Assembly (NCBI GenBank): GCA_029251465.1
Contig: JAQXDI010000007.1
Location: 81,381-145,380, forward strand
DNA length: 64,000 nt
Reading direction: 5' to 3'
Source of the DNA: Ascidiaceihabitans sp.
GTDB lineage: Bacteria; Pseudomonadota; Alphaproteobacteria; Rhodobacterales; Rhodobacteraceae
Shown here: piece by piece, positions 1 to 8,601 of the stretch
Position numbering within the stretch: the first letter of the stretch is position 1
How the letters are laid out: each line of letters starts with the position of its first letter
Position numbers and translations under genes: made by a program
The notes under the pieces: model-generated
The model's input: the letters and a program-made list of their open reading frames with translations, nothing else
Database searches by the model: none
What the model was told of the DNA's origin: nothing

Positions 1-428
1 CTGAAATCGTTGCGGGCGCGCTCCAAGATCACCGTCGCGCCATCGTCATCGGCACCAAAAGCTTTGGCAAAGGATCGGTTCAAACCATCATGCCGCTGCG
101 CGGCGAAGGCGCGATGCGCTTGACCACGGCACGCTACTACACGCCGTCGGGTCGTTCGATCCAGTCGCTGGGTGTGTCGCCCGACATCATCGTCGAACAA
201 CCGCGCCGCACGGCCGAAGCCGAGGATGACGAGGCGCGTCCAGCACGCACCGAAGCATCGTTGCGCGGCAGCCTGAACAACGACAGCCTGACCGACGACG
301 AGATCGAACAGATCGAAGCGGATCGCGAAAAGGCCGAGACCGCCGCGTCGCTGCGCGAGGACGATTATCAACTGGCCTACGCCATCGACATCCTCAAAGG
401 TCTGAGCGCGCTTGGTCCAAAAAACTAA
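1..428 (+). CDS. ctpA: S41 C-terminal processing peptidase, 3' end only
   Basis: This is the C-terminal part of a periplasmic serine protease of the CtpA/Prc family, which trims C-termini of envelope proteins. Codons are in frame from base 3. The visible reading begins EIVAGAL, just after the position where the family has its catalytic serine (GSASASEI). It then contains [11 protein letters not shown], whose first or second lysine region supplies the catalytic base of the Ser-Lys dyad. The N-terminal signal, PDZ domain and nucleophile lie outside the window. The tail after about base 200 is acidic and low in complexity, as is common in alphaproteobacterial members. The stop codon is followed 36 bases later by a strong terminator. 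Confidence 0.88.
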   Translation, partial: EIVAGALQDHRRAIVIGTKSFGKGSVQTIMPLRGEGAMRLTTARYYTPSGRSIQSLGVSPDIIVEQPRRTAEAEDDEARPARTEASLRGSLNNDSLTDDEIEQIEADREKAETAASLREDDYQLAYAIDILKGLSALGPKN

Positions 429-463
429 GTCCGAAAAACTGATCTGACTTATAGCCAAAACAG

Positions 464-493
464 ACCCTCGCATGGAAACATGTGGGGGTTTTT
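464..493 (+). terminator. Rho-independent terminator after the S41 protease
   Basis: An 11-pair stem (464-474 with 479-489, including two G-T pairs) is closed by a GAAA tetraloop and runs into five T residues. It lies 36 bases after the protease stop codon and is the natural end of that transcript. Confidence 0.85.
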
Positions 494-550
494 CTGTGCC
501 AAATTCACGCGGATTAACCCTTTTGCCAAGGGTTTGTTAAGTGTTCGGCG

Positions 551-661
551 AAACTGCACAGTTTCCGGTGAAATCTGTACAGTTTTACAAATTCACATGG
601 TTTTAGGGGAAAATCACGCAGGTCAAACTGCATAGAATTCGGGGATAACTGCGCAGTTATC
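551..661. repeat. Four helically phased CTGNNCAG palindromes
   Basis: Four related palindromes are visible: AAACTGCACAGTTT (551-564), AAATCTGTACAGTTTT (571-586), a degenerate AAACTGCATAGAATT (625-639) and the perfect 18-base palindrome GATAACTGCGCAGTTATC (644-661). Their centres are near 557.5, 578.5, 631.5 and 652.5, giving spacings of 21, 53 and 21 bases, close to 2, 5 and 2 helical turns. Sites 1, 2 and 4 share a TTC-GG-G-like prefix, so each unit is longer than the palindrome. The pattern suggests a cooperative DNA-binding protein; which one is unknown. Confidence 0.65.
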
Positions 662-730
662 TGATCCAAACACCGCTCACAGCCCGCTAGAATCGCGGTT
701 AACGCAGCGCCCGTTGGGTGTTTGACCCGC

Positions 731-1096
731 TCAGGATGTCTCGAAGCAATGGCGACGGAAGGCGCGTTTCAGCATGTCCAATTCGGCGCGCAGCAGCTCG
801 ACTTCGACGCGCATATCGTCGCCCAATGCCTCGCCTGCGATCAGGGTAAAATAGCCCAAACGCTCGCTGCTAATCTGGTCGGTAATGACAAAAGTTTGCA
901 CCCCGTCAGCAATCGCTTCAGCCGGAATTGGCACCTTTAGAACCCAGGCACCATCGTTTTCAGTCAGGTCAAAATCGGGCACTGGTTTGTCCAGATGCGT
1001 GACCTTGATTTGCGGCACACCAGCTTCGGAATTTGTTATCACGCCTTCCCAAACGCCGCGGCGCATACGGGTGGCTGTCAGAGTCAATGTGGTCAT
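731..1096 (-). CDS. Conserved hypothetical protein, 121 residues
   Basis: I do not recognise the family with certainty. The protein has no signal peptide or membrane segment. It looks rich in beta strands through residue 85, with a C-terminal helical stretch (VEVELLRAELDMLKRAF) that could form a short coiled coil. The ATG at 1096 follows a clear AGGAGA ribosome binding site. The gene lies 22 bases downstream of the DUF6478-like gene on the same strand and is probably cotranscribed with it. Confidence 0.7.
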   Translation of the reverse strand: MTTLTLTATRMRRGVWEGVITNSEAGVPQIKVTHLDKPVPDFDLTENDGAWVLKVPIPAEAIADGVQTFVITDQISSERLGYFTLIAGEALGDDMRVEVELLRAELDMLKRAFRRHCFETS

Positions 1097-1118
1097 GTTT
1101 TTCTCCTACAGCGGGGGG

Positions 1119-1892
1119 TCAAAGGGCGGCACGGGGGCGACGTGAGAACGTCAGATCCCGCAGGATCACCTGGTTCATTTCCGGCCCCTCAAAGATCAAA
1201 TCGATCCACGCCCGTTCCACCCGTTTTTCGTTCAGGTTGGAATAGGCGAGGTCGAATTCGACCATAATATCTTCTTCGTGCAAGTGCAGCTCGCGCACGA
1301 TTTGTTCGGTGTTCGGCCCGTGACGAATGTTCAGACGGGCAAAAATTTCGAGCGGTTTTTCCATCTCGACGATGCAGTTCATCCGCAGCAAATGCGTGCG
1401 TTTTAGCGCGTTTGTCGCATCCGTCGGCAGGTCGATAACCAGCGACAAAAACGAGCCGTCAAATTTGAAAACATCCATGCGCAAACCGTAGGGTGCAAGG
1501 TCTGCTTCACGCAGGTTTCGCAACTGGCGCAGGGTCAGTTCAGACAGGTTACAGTCATGAAATAGCGTGACTTCTTCGCCCAGCATCGACTTGGTTTGCA
1601 CTGACGACATGCCCGGCGTAGGCAGGGGGCCGCGCCACAATTCCGGGCGCCATGCCCAGTCCACATTGTGGGGGCGTGAAAAACTGGTCGACCCGATTAT
1701 AGGCAACGCCAGGCGTTCATCCGCGCGGTGGATCAGGCGATCCAGATGGGTGCGCAGCAGCCGTGCCGCTGACCGGTTTTGACGCAACCTTGCTAGGTTT
1801 GCCTTGGCCGCATTACGCGCCGCGCGCGCCCAACGGCGCATTTCCCGACGATGCGACAGCTTGTCCAATATGTTGAGTGATTTTTCCGCCAT
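1119..1892 (-). CDS. DUF6478-like conserved protein, 257 residues
   Basis: The product is probably a member of a protein family found in Rhodobacterales (I recall DUF6478, not verified). The N-terminal 55 residues are strongly basic and helical, rich in Arg and Ala. The remainder appears to be a beta-rich domain with conserved-looking stretches such as FKFDGSFLSLVIDLP and NLNEKRVERAWIDLIFEGP. There is no signal peptide. Function is unknown. A plausible promoter reading into it (TTGATT, 18 bases, TATATC) lies at 1921-1950 on the minus strand. The short gap to the next gene suggests a two-gene operon. Confidence 0.75.
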   Translation of the reverse strand: MAEKSLNILDKLSHRREMRRWARAARNAAKANLARLRQNRSAARLLRTHLDRLIHRADERLALPIIGSTSFSRPHNVDWAWRPELWRGPLPTPGMSSVQTKSMLGEEVTLFHDCNLSELTLRQLRNLREADLAPYGLRMDVFKFDGSFLSLVIDLPTDATNALKRTHLLRMNCIVEMEKPLEIFARLNIRHGPNTEQIVRELHLHEEDIMVEFDLAYSNLNEKRVERAWIDLIFEGPEMNQVILRDLTFSRRPRAAL

Positions 1893-1920
1893 AATCCCTG
1901 AGTGTACTGTTTCCTGTTTG

Positions 1921-1950
1921 GATATAATCTACTGAAAAGGTTTCAATCAA
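1921..1950 (-). promoter_or_regulatory. Candidate sigma-70 promoter for the DUF6478-like gene
   Basis: On the minus strand TTGATT is followed after 18 bases by TATATC, about 30 bases upstream of the start codon at 1892. The match is reasonable but rests on sequence alone. Confidence 0.35.
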
Positions 1951-2611
1951 ATAAACCCGTAAGTGTGGCAGCCAATCCTTTTTTTGGATTTGTGGCTTTG
2001 GGCGGTATTCCCGTGGCAACAGATGTGGCCACAGATGCGCTTTGGGTGGCGTTGATCATGCTGCGGATCATGCTGCGGCCCTCCTTGCCCAAGGCGGGGC
2101 TTTGGGTTGGTGCAAACAGTGCGATGCTTAGGTCGGTGCGGTTGATTTGGGTCACCGCGCGCCAGTGGTTTTTTGACAGCTCACCTGTGGGGCTGGTTGC
2201 CGTTGCGCGGGCCAGTTCCACGCCCTTGACGTCGAACCGTTCACCAAGGCTTGTGGCATCTGCGGCCTGTGCCACGGATGACAAAGACAACGCGGGGCCG
2301 GTCGATGCGGCCAAGCTGACCGTCATCACGCCCAAAGGCGCATCAAGGGCTCCGTTTTTGCCGCCCAACGTGTCACAGCGCGCCAGCAGCGCAAAGTTCT
2401 GCTTGAGGCTGCGCGGATCGATGCAATAGCCCGACGGCGGCACCAAAGTCACGGCCCCGCGCATCATCTGTGCTTGGGTCAAAGGTGCCGGCCCAGACGT
2501 ACTAGCGCCTTGCTTTGTTTGCAAAAAACCTAGCTCGGTGCCTTCGGTACAGGCCGACAGCGTTGCCGCCATCAGCCCAAGGCAGGCAGCCCTACAGATC
2601 CCAGTATTCAT
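1943..2611 (-). CDS. Putative outer-membrane lipoprotein, 222 residues
   Basis: The N-terminus (MNTGICRAACLGLMAATLSAC) is a lipoprotein signal ending in the lipobox LSAC, so the mature protein probably begins with an acylated cysteine. The rest carries a central region rich in Ala, Ser and Thr and no recognisable enzyme motif. I chose the ATG at 2611 rather than an upstream one at 2629 because it places the signal directly at the N-terminus. The gene starts inside the last 20 bases of ilvD, which suggests translational coupling to it. Function is unknown. Confidence 0.7.
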   Translation of the reverse strand: MNTGICRAACLGLMAATLSACTEGTELGFLQTKQGASTSGPAPLTQAQMMRGAVTLVPPSGYCIDPRSLKQNFALLARCDTLGGKNGALDAPLGVMTVSLAASTGPALSLSSVAQAADATSLGERFDVKGVELARATATSPTGELSKNHWRAVTQINRTDLSIALFAPTQSPALGKEGRSMIRSMINATQSASVATSVATGIPPKATNPKKGLAATLTGLFD

Positions 2612-4355
2612 GACGCTCGTCGCGGGCACCGGGGTGGGTTACCGCCCCTTTGTAAGCGCCGCCAACCAGCTGCGCGTATTTCCAGAGCGCGCCTGCGCCG
2701 TAGATCGTCTCGCGCATGCCGGGCCACGCCGCTTTGCGTTCCGCCAATTCGTCATCCGTCAGGGCGACGTTGATCGTCCCTTCGATGGCGTTGATGGTGA
2801 TGACGTCGCCGGTGTTCAGCAGTGCAATCGGTCCGCCGTGTGCCGCCTCTGGACCCACGTGACCCACGCAGAAACCGCGTGTCGCGCCGCTAAAACGACC
2901 GTCAGTAATCAGCGCGACTTTCTTGCCCATGCCTTGGCCGGACAGGGCCGCTGTGGTCGCCAACATTTCGCGCATTCCCGGGCCGCCTGCGGGGCCTTCG
3001 TTGCGGATGACAAACACGTCGCCCTCTTCGTAGGTGCGGTCTTGGACGGCTTGGAAGGCGTCCTGTTCGCATTCAAAAACCCGCGCCGGGCCTGTGAAAA
3101 TCTGGTGCTGTGGCTCGATGCCCGCAACTTTTACAATTGCGCCCTCGGGGGCGATGTTGCCCTTTAGACCCACAACGCCGCCGGTTTTTGTCAGGGGTTC
3201 TGCAACCGAGTGGATAACTTTGCCGTCTGCCTGACGGGTGATTTTGTCCAACTCTTCGCCCATGGAATAGCCGGTGACTGTCATGCAATCTTCGTGGATC
3301 AGACCGGCTTTGCGCAGCTCGTTCATCACGACGGGAACGCCGCCAGCCTCGTACAAATCCTTGGCGACGTATTGGCCACCCGGTTTCATGTCGACGAAAT
3401 ACGGCGTGTCGCGGAAAATCTCGCAGACGTCATCAAGGAAGAAATCGATGCCAGCCTCGTGCGCCATTGCAGGCAAGTGGAGGCCACCGTTTGTAGACCC
3501 GCCTGTGCAGGCCACGATGCGGGCTGCATTTTCCAGCGATTGGCGTGTGACGATATCACGGGCGCGGATGTTTTTCTCGATCAGGTTCATGACCGCGGCA
3601 CCCGATGCTTGGGCGTATTCGTCGCGGGATTCGTAGGGCGCCGGAGCACCGGATGAATTCGGCAGCGCAAGGCCAATCGCCTCGGACACACAGGCCATTG
3701 TGTTGGCGGTGAACTGACCGCCACAGGCACCAGCGGTCGGGCAGGCCACACGTTCCAGAACTTCTAGCGCGGCCTCGGACATCGTGCCGTTTTGATAGTT
3801 GCCAACGGCCTCGAACATATCCTGAACCGTCAAATCGCGATCAGCGAAATCGGCAGGCACGTCAGCACCTTTTGGCGCACGACCCGGCAGGATCGACCCG
3901 CCGTATAGAAACACGGACGGCACGTTCAGACGGATCATCGCCATCATCATGCCGGGTAAGGATTTGTCGCAACCCGCGAGGCCAACCAGCGCGTCGTAGC
4001 AGTGGCCGCGCATTGTCAGCTCGACCGTGTCGGCAATCGCCTCGCGCGATGCCAAGGATGAGCGCATGCCCTCATGGCCCATCGCGATGCCATCGGTGAC
4101 GGTGATTGTGGTGAATTCGCGCGGCGTGCCTTGGGCACCGGCCACGCCAACTTTGACCGATTGCGCCTGACGGTTCAGGGCAATGTTACAGGGGGCAGCT
4201 TCGTTCCAGCAGGTGGCAACGCCGACCAATGGCTGGTGAATTTGCTCTTCTGTCATGTTCATCGCGTAGTAATACGACCGGTGCGGCGCGCGTGCGGGCC
4301 CTTCGGTTACATGACGGCTTGGCAATTTGGATTTGTCGAACTTACCCTGAGACAT
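2592..4355 (-). CDS. ilvD: Dihydroxy-acid dehydratase
   Basis: IlvD dehydrates 2,3-dihydroxy acids to 2-keto acids, the third common step of valine and isoleucine synthesis. The 587-residue length is typical. Cysteines expected to hold the iron-sulfur cluster are visible near residues 56 (WNEAAPCN), 129 (GLAGCDKSLPG) and 201 (TAGACGGQF). The family signature ITDGRFSGATRGF is present near the C-terminus. The start at 4355 follows a good GGGGAGAG ribosome binding site; longer upstream reading is not conserved. The gene is divergent from the ABC-like fusion gene and is followed, overlapping, by a lipoprotein gene. Confidence 0.96.
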   Translation of the reverse strand: MSQGKFDKSKLPSRHVTEGPARAPHRSYYYAMNMTEEQIHQPLVGVATCWNEAAPCNIALNRQAQSVKVGVAGAQGTPREFTTITVTDGIAMGHEGMRSSLASREAIADTVELTMRGHCYDALVGLAGCDKSLPGMMMAMIRLNVPSVFLYGGSILPGRAPKGADVPADFADRDLTVQDMFEAVGNYQNGTMSEAALEVLERVACPTAGACGGQFTANTMACVSEAIGLALPNSSGAPAPYESRDEYAQASGAAVMNLIEKNIRARDIVTRQSLENAARIVACTGGSTNGGLHLPAMAHEAGIDFFLDDVCEIFRDTPYFVDMKPGGQYVAKDLYEAGGVPVVMNELRKAGLIHEDCMTVTGYSMGEELDKITRQADGKVIHSVAEPLTKTGGVVGLKGNIAPEGAIVKVAGIEPQHQIFTGPARVFECEQDAFQAVQDRTYEEGDVFVIRNEGPAGGPGMREMLATTAALSGQGMGKKVALITDGRFSGATRGFCVGHVGPEAAHGGPIALLNTGDVITINAIEGTINVALTDDELAERKAAWPGMRETIYGAGALWKYAQLVGGAYKGAVTHPGARDERHEYWDL

Positions 4356-4522
4356 CGGTTCTCTCCCCTTCGAAACTCTGGCGAAACATTTGGTTTGGCA
4401 TACCCAAGCGCGCGCGTGCCTGCAAGAACGGATCAAAGGCCAGCGGTTTTTGCAGGCGTATAGAACTTGTATTGTAACGGCGGTGTGACTAATTTCGACA
4501 CTCACGGCAGGTCTATTTCGGC

Positions 4523-7500
4523 GTGTCCCTGCACTGGATTGCACCCATGGAACCGACCCTCTTTTCCTTCATCTGGAAATATTCGAAACGCGAGCAATTG
4601 ATGTTGCTGGCGGTCACGCTGATTTCCTTCCCGCTTTTGTACGTCACGCTTGAGTTGCCAAAGCGGATCATCAACGACGCCATCGGTGCCACCAGCGATA
4701 CGATTATGGTCTGGGGCAACAGCTTTAGCCAAACCCAGTTTTTGCTGGCGTTGTGCTTTGGGTATCTCGGATCAGTGCTGGTGCACGGGCTGATCAAGAT
4801 GCGCCTGAACACGATGAAGGGTGTGGTGGCCGAACGTCTTCTGCGCCGTTTTCGCTTTGGGTTGATCGAACGGATGATGCGGTTTCCGCGCAGCTATTTC
4901 CAAGCCACATCGCAAGGCGAACTGGTCGCGATGGTCACATCCGAGGCCGAACCGATGGGTGGCCTGATGGGCGATGCGGTCGCGCAGCCCGTGTTCCAGC
5001 TGGGTCAAATGCTGATCATCGTGATCTTTTTGTTCCTGCAATCGGTGTGGTTTGGATTGGCTGGGATCGCGCTAATCCCGCTGCAGGCCTACATCATTCC
5101 GGTGCTGCAACGCCAAATCAATCTGCTGAACAAGGATCGCATCAAAGAGGTGCGTGGCCTGGCCGCAGAGATCGGCGAAACCGCCGCGGGCATCACCGAT
5201 CTGCGCACCAATGGCGGGCTGCGGTATCGCTTGGCTGTGTTCACCGATCGCTTGGGGCGGCTGTTTGAAATCCGCTACAAAATCTACAACAAAAAGTTTT
5301 TCATGAAGTTTCTCAACAACTTCATCACCCAGCTGACCCCGTTCTTTTTCTACCTCGTTGGTGGCTATCTGGCCATTCGTGGCGACATTACCTTTGGTGC
5401 GCTGGTGGCAGCACTGGCGGCATACAAAGACCTGTCTAGCCCGTGGAAAGAACTGCTGACCTACTACAATCAGGTGCAGGATATGTCCCTGCGTTGGGAC
5501 ATCGTGACAGAGCGGTTCCAACCCAAAGGCATGGTGGCCGAAGAACTATTCGTGGGCGCGCCTGCCGACATCCCACACCTGCGCGGCGCGGTTGAACTGG
5601 ATCACGTGACCCTGCGCACAGCGTCCGGAAACACGCTGCTTGAGGACATCAACCTGTCGATCCCGCATGGCACGCGCGTGGCGATCAAAGTGACCAACCA
5701 AACCGAACGGACCGCTCTGGCAGAGCTGCTAACGCGTGAAGTGAACCCGACGCGCGGCACCGTGCGGATTGCAGATCACGACTTGTCCGGCCTGCATCAA
5801 GCGGTGATTGCTGCGCGCATCGGATACGCCCATTCGCGGCCCTATTTGTTTGACGGCACGCTGGGCAGCAACCTGATGATGCCGCTGATGACCTCGCCCA
5901 AAACGATCGTCTGGGACCCTGACAAACGCGACCGTTTCACCAATGAATCTGAACGCTCAGGCAACAGCCCCGACAGCCTGCGCGCCGATTGGCTTGATCC
6001 TGCGCTGGCTGATTTGTCAGACGCCGTGGCCATCCGCAAATGGTGGTTTGAACTGGTCACCGCGATGGGCATCGACGAATTCATGTTCCAACGTATGTTG
6101 GGCGCGCGCATCGATGCAAAGCTGCATCCACAGCTTGCCCGTGCCGTGGTCGGGCTGCGTGATGAGGTGCACAAACGCATTGTCGCGGCCGGGTTAAATG
6201 ACGTGGTGTTCCGGTTTGATCCTGAAACATTCAATCCGGCGGTGCCGCTGGGTGGCAACCTGCTGTTCGCGTCGCCTTTGGCTGAAATCAGTCAGGAACG
6301 ATTGGCCGCAGAAAAGAACTTTCTGGCGATGATCCTTGATCAGGGGCTGGCCGAACAAGGCATCGCGATTTCGCAAACAGTCATCGAAACGCTGCACCAA
6401 ACCTTTGGGATGGACGGCACCAATCACCCGCTGTTCATGGCACTCGGGATCGAAGAAGACCTGTACGAACGGTTGGTCGACATCGCGACGCGCAGGCGCG
6501 AACACGGCGATGGTGCGCTCAGCGAAGACGAATTTTCGCTGCTGTTGACGGTGCCATTTGCCTTTACCGCCGAACAGATCGGGCCCGCCTTTCCAGATAG
6601 CTTTAAGCAAGACATTCTCAACATTCGTCGCACCAACGCCGAGGGATTGCGCGCGCGCACCAGAGATATGTTCGTGCCGGTCGCGCCCGAAAATTACCTG
6701 CCGCGTCTCACCTTGATGGAAAACGCGCTGTACGGTCGGATCTCTGCATTTGCGGGCAGCAAAACCGAAGACGTGCGCGCCATCGTCACGGATGTTTTGG
6801 CGCAGCACGATCTACGCCGCCTTGTTGCGGAAACGATTTTTGACCTGCCCACAGGATTGGGCGGTGCCAATTTGCCGGCAGTTTTTCAGGAACGTGCGGC
6901 CTTCAGTCGGGCGGGGATCAAACGACCTGACGTTCTGGTTCTGGACAAAGCGATTGCCAGCCACGACGCCGAAAGCCGCCGTAAAATGCGCAGCGCGTTG
7001 CGTGACATTTTGCCGGATTCAACGTTGATCTTTATGGAAGACAACTTTGAAAACCCCAGCGAATACGACCTGTACGTCGAAATCAAAAACGGTCGGATCG
7101 ATGGTGTCCAGATGCAAGACAACGATCTGGTTCCGGACGGCGGATCGGATGATCTGCGCAGTAAATTGCGCGCGATTTCCCAGACCGACACCTTTGCCAA
7201 GCTTGATAGCCGCAACCAACGCCTGCTGGCGTTTGCAGCGCAGTGGTACACGGCAAAACCGGGGCAGATGATCTTTGCCAAAGGCGACAAGGCGGACGCT
7301 GCTTACTTGTGTGTTGCAGGCGGTGCCCAGCTGTTTTTTGCGGATGATGACGGCGAAAAATACGCGGTGTCGTCGGTTGAACCGGGGCGTCTGATCGGCG
7401 ATCTCGCGATCATCATGAAAGAAGAGCGCAAGGTCGATTTGGTCGCAACAACCGAAACCACATTCCTGCGGATCGGTGCCGAGGAATTCCGCTCTGTCAT

Positions 7501-7642
7501 TGAAAACGACAACTCAGCGCTTTTGACCTTGCTGCAAACCGTCGGCGGGCATTTGCAAAACGCGGCTGAATTGCTGGCCAATGCCGATGTCGATTTGCCC
7601 GTCGATCAGGGTCCACCCGCCCCACCTTTGAAAGACATCTGA
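4523..7642 (+). CDS. Degenerate ABC exporter fused to a cyclic-nucleotide-binding domain
   Basis: Residues 20-330 form an exporter-type ABC transmembrane domain. From 355 an ATPase-like domain follows, but its catalytic motifs are lost. The Walker A position reads IKVTNQTERTAL (389-399) with no GxGKS/T, and the Q-loop glutamine is absent near 437. The signature is replaced by LPAVFQER (784), Walker B ends VLVLDK instead of DE (804-809), and the switch histidine is missing. About 300 extra residues (455-770) separate the Q-loop and signature regions. Residues 893-1015 form a cNMP-binding-like domain; its cassette GDLAIIMKEERKVDLVA keeps the arginine but has Asp for Glu. A GTG start is used here; an ATG at 4547 is possible. 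The stop overlaps the CPBP protease start. Confidence 0.85.
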   Translation: MSLHWIAPMEPTLFSFIWKYSKREQLMLLAVTLISFPLLYVTLELPKRIINDAIGATSDTIMVWGNSFSQTQFLLALCFGYLGSVLVHGLIKMRLNTMKGVVAERLLRRFRFGLIERMMRFPRSYFQATSQGELVAMVTSEAEPMGGLMGDAVAQPVFQLGQMLIIVIFLFLQSVWFGLAGIALIPLQAYIIPVLQRQINLLNKDRIKEVRGLAAEIGETAAGITDLRTNGGLRYRLAVFTDRLGRLFEIRYKIYNKKFFMKFLNNFITQLTPFFFYLVGGYLAIRGDITFGALVAALAAYKDLSSPWKELLTYYNQVQDMSLRWDIVTERFQPKGMVAEELFVGAPADIPHLRGAVELDHVTLRTASGNTLLEDINLSIPHGTRVAIKVTNQTERTALAELLTREVNPTRGTVRIADHDLSGLHQAVIAARIGYAHSRPYLFDGTLGSNLMMPLMTSPKTIVWDPDKRDRFTNESERSGNSPDSLRADWLDPALADLSDAVAIRKWWFELVTAMGIDEFMFQRMLGARIDAKLHPQLARAVVGLRDEVHKRIVAAGLNDVVFRFDPETFNPAVPLGGNLLFASPLAEISQERLAAEKNFLAMILDQGLAEQGIAISQTVIETLHQTFGMDGTNHPLFMALGIEEDLYERLVDIATRRREHGDGALSEDEFSLLLTVPFAFTAEQIGPAFPDSFKQDILNIRRTNAEGLRARTRDMFVPVAPENYLPRLTLMENALYGRISAFAGSKTEDVRAIVTDVLAQHDLRRLVAETIFDLPTGLGGANLPAVFQERAAFSRAGIKRPDVLVLDKAIASHDAESRRKMRSALRDILPDSTLIFMEDNFENPSEYDLYVEIKNGRIDGVQMQDNDLVPDGGSDDLRSKLRAISQTDTFAKLDSRNQRLLAFAAQWYTAKPGQMIFAKGDKADAAYLCVAGGAQLFFADDDGEKYAVSSVEPGRLIGDLAIIMKEERKVDLVATTETTFLRIGAEEFRSVIENDNSALLTLLQTVGGHLQNAAELLANADVDLPVDQGPPAPPLKDI

Positions 7643-8541
7643 TGTGGAATTTTGAGTACAAAGCGCACACGCATCTGACACGGCCGGCCAAAAAATACTC
7701 GGAGCTGTGGCGCCTGGTCGTTGGCCTGTTTCTGGGTACCGGAATAGCACTGTTCCTTTTCGCGCTCTACAACACGGTGATCGTCAGCACGTTAACCATG
7801 CTTGGCCTGCCAGTGGCCCCGCTGGACGGTGATTTTGGCAGCACAGCGACGTCGGTAGTGGTGCTGCTGTCAGGCTTTGCGATGTTCACAACCGCTGTGT
7901 TTTTGGTGGTTCTGACGCTGCATCGCCGCCCCATTGGCACGATATTCGGGCCAGTCCGCTTGGTCATTCCGCAGTTTTTGCGGGTCTGTGCGATGATGGG
8001 ATTGCTGCTGCTCGTGGTCTTTATTTTGCCGCCTTGGGGCTACGGAGAACCGCTGGTTCCGAACCTGCCGCTGGGCAAATGGGTGGTGATTTTGCCGCTG
8101 ACGCTGCTGGCGGTCCTGATCCAGACCAGCGCCGAAGAAATCCTGTTTCGCGGCTACATGCAGCAGCAGCTGGCCGCGCGTTTTAAATCGCCTTTGGTGT
8201 GGATGGTTGTGCCCTCGGCGATCTTTGCGATCGGGCATTACGACCCCGCAAATGCTGGTCAAAACGCGTATGTTCTGGTGATCTGGGCGTTTGTGTTTGG
8301 GCTGGCGATGGCGGATTTGACCGCACGTGCCGGCAGCTTGGGGCCAGCGATGGCGGTGCATTTCGTCAACAACGTCTCGGCGCTGTTGATTGTGTCCATT
8401 CCAGAATCGCTGGACGGAGCCGCGTTGTTCTTGCTGCCCTTTGGCCTACAAGACGTCGAACTGATGCGCGCGTGGCTGCCTGTCGACTTTGCGCTGATCT
8501 GTATCAGTTGGCTTGCCGCGCGTCTGGCGATCAGGGCTTGA
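7642..8541 (+). CDS. CPBP family intramembrane metalloprotease (CAAX-like)
   Basis: This 299-residue polytopic membrane protein carries the CPBP/ABI motifs: SAEEILFRGY (the EExxxR motif, near residue 155), FAIGHYDP and HFVNN, each expected to contribute to the active site. Eight or so hydrophobic segments are visible. Its ATG overlaps the last base of the preceding gene's TGA, a sign of translational coupling, so it probably works with the degenerate ABC/cNMP-domain protein. Substrate is unknown; family members cleave prenylated peptides, bacteriocin leaders or anti-sigma factors. Confidence 0.85.
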   Translation: MWNFEYKAHTHLTRPAKKYSELWRLVVGLFLGTGIALFLFALYNTVIVSTLTMLGLPVAPLDGDFGSTATSVVVLLSGFAMFTTAVFLVVLTLHRRPIGTIFGPVRLVIPQFLRVCAMMGLLLLVVFILPPWGYGEPLVPNLPLGKWVVILPLTLLAVLIQTSAEEILFRGYMQQQLAARFKSPLVWMVVPSAIFAIGHYDPANAGQNAYVLVIWAFVFGLAMADLTARAGSLGPAMAVHFVNNVSALLIVSIPESLDGAALFLLPFGLQDVELMRAWLPVDFALICISWLAARLAIRA

Positions 8542-8601
8542 TTGCATTTGCCCATCGCCCAGACTATTTGAAAGACAACACAGCCCATAGGGAACGACAC
8601 C

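Larger units (their letters stand above)
429..730. other. 302-base gap between convergent genes, operator-like repeats
   Basis: No convincing coding region was found in either strand. The gap holds the protease terminator (464-493), an inverted repeat AACCCTT-N5-AAGGGTT at 516-534 flanked by TTAA on both sides, and the array of four ACTG-YR-CAGT-like palindromes at 551-661. The flanking genes both read into the gap, so it is not an ordinary promoter region for either of them. Confidence 0.7.
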
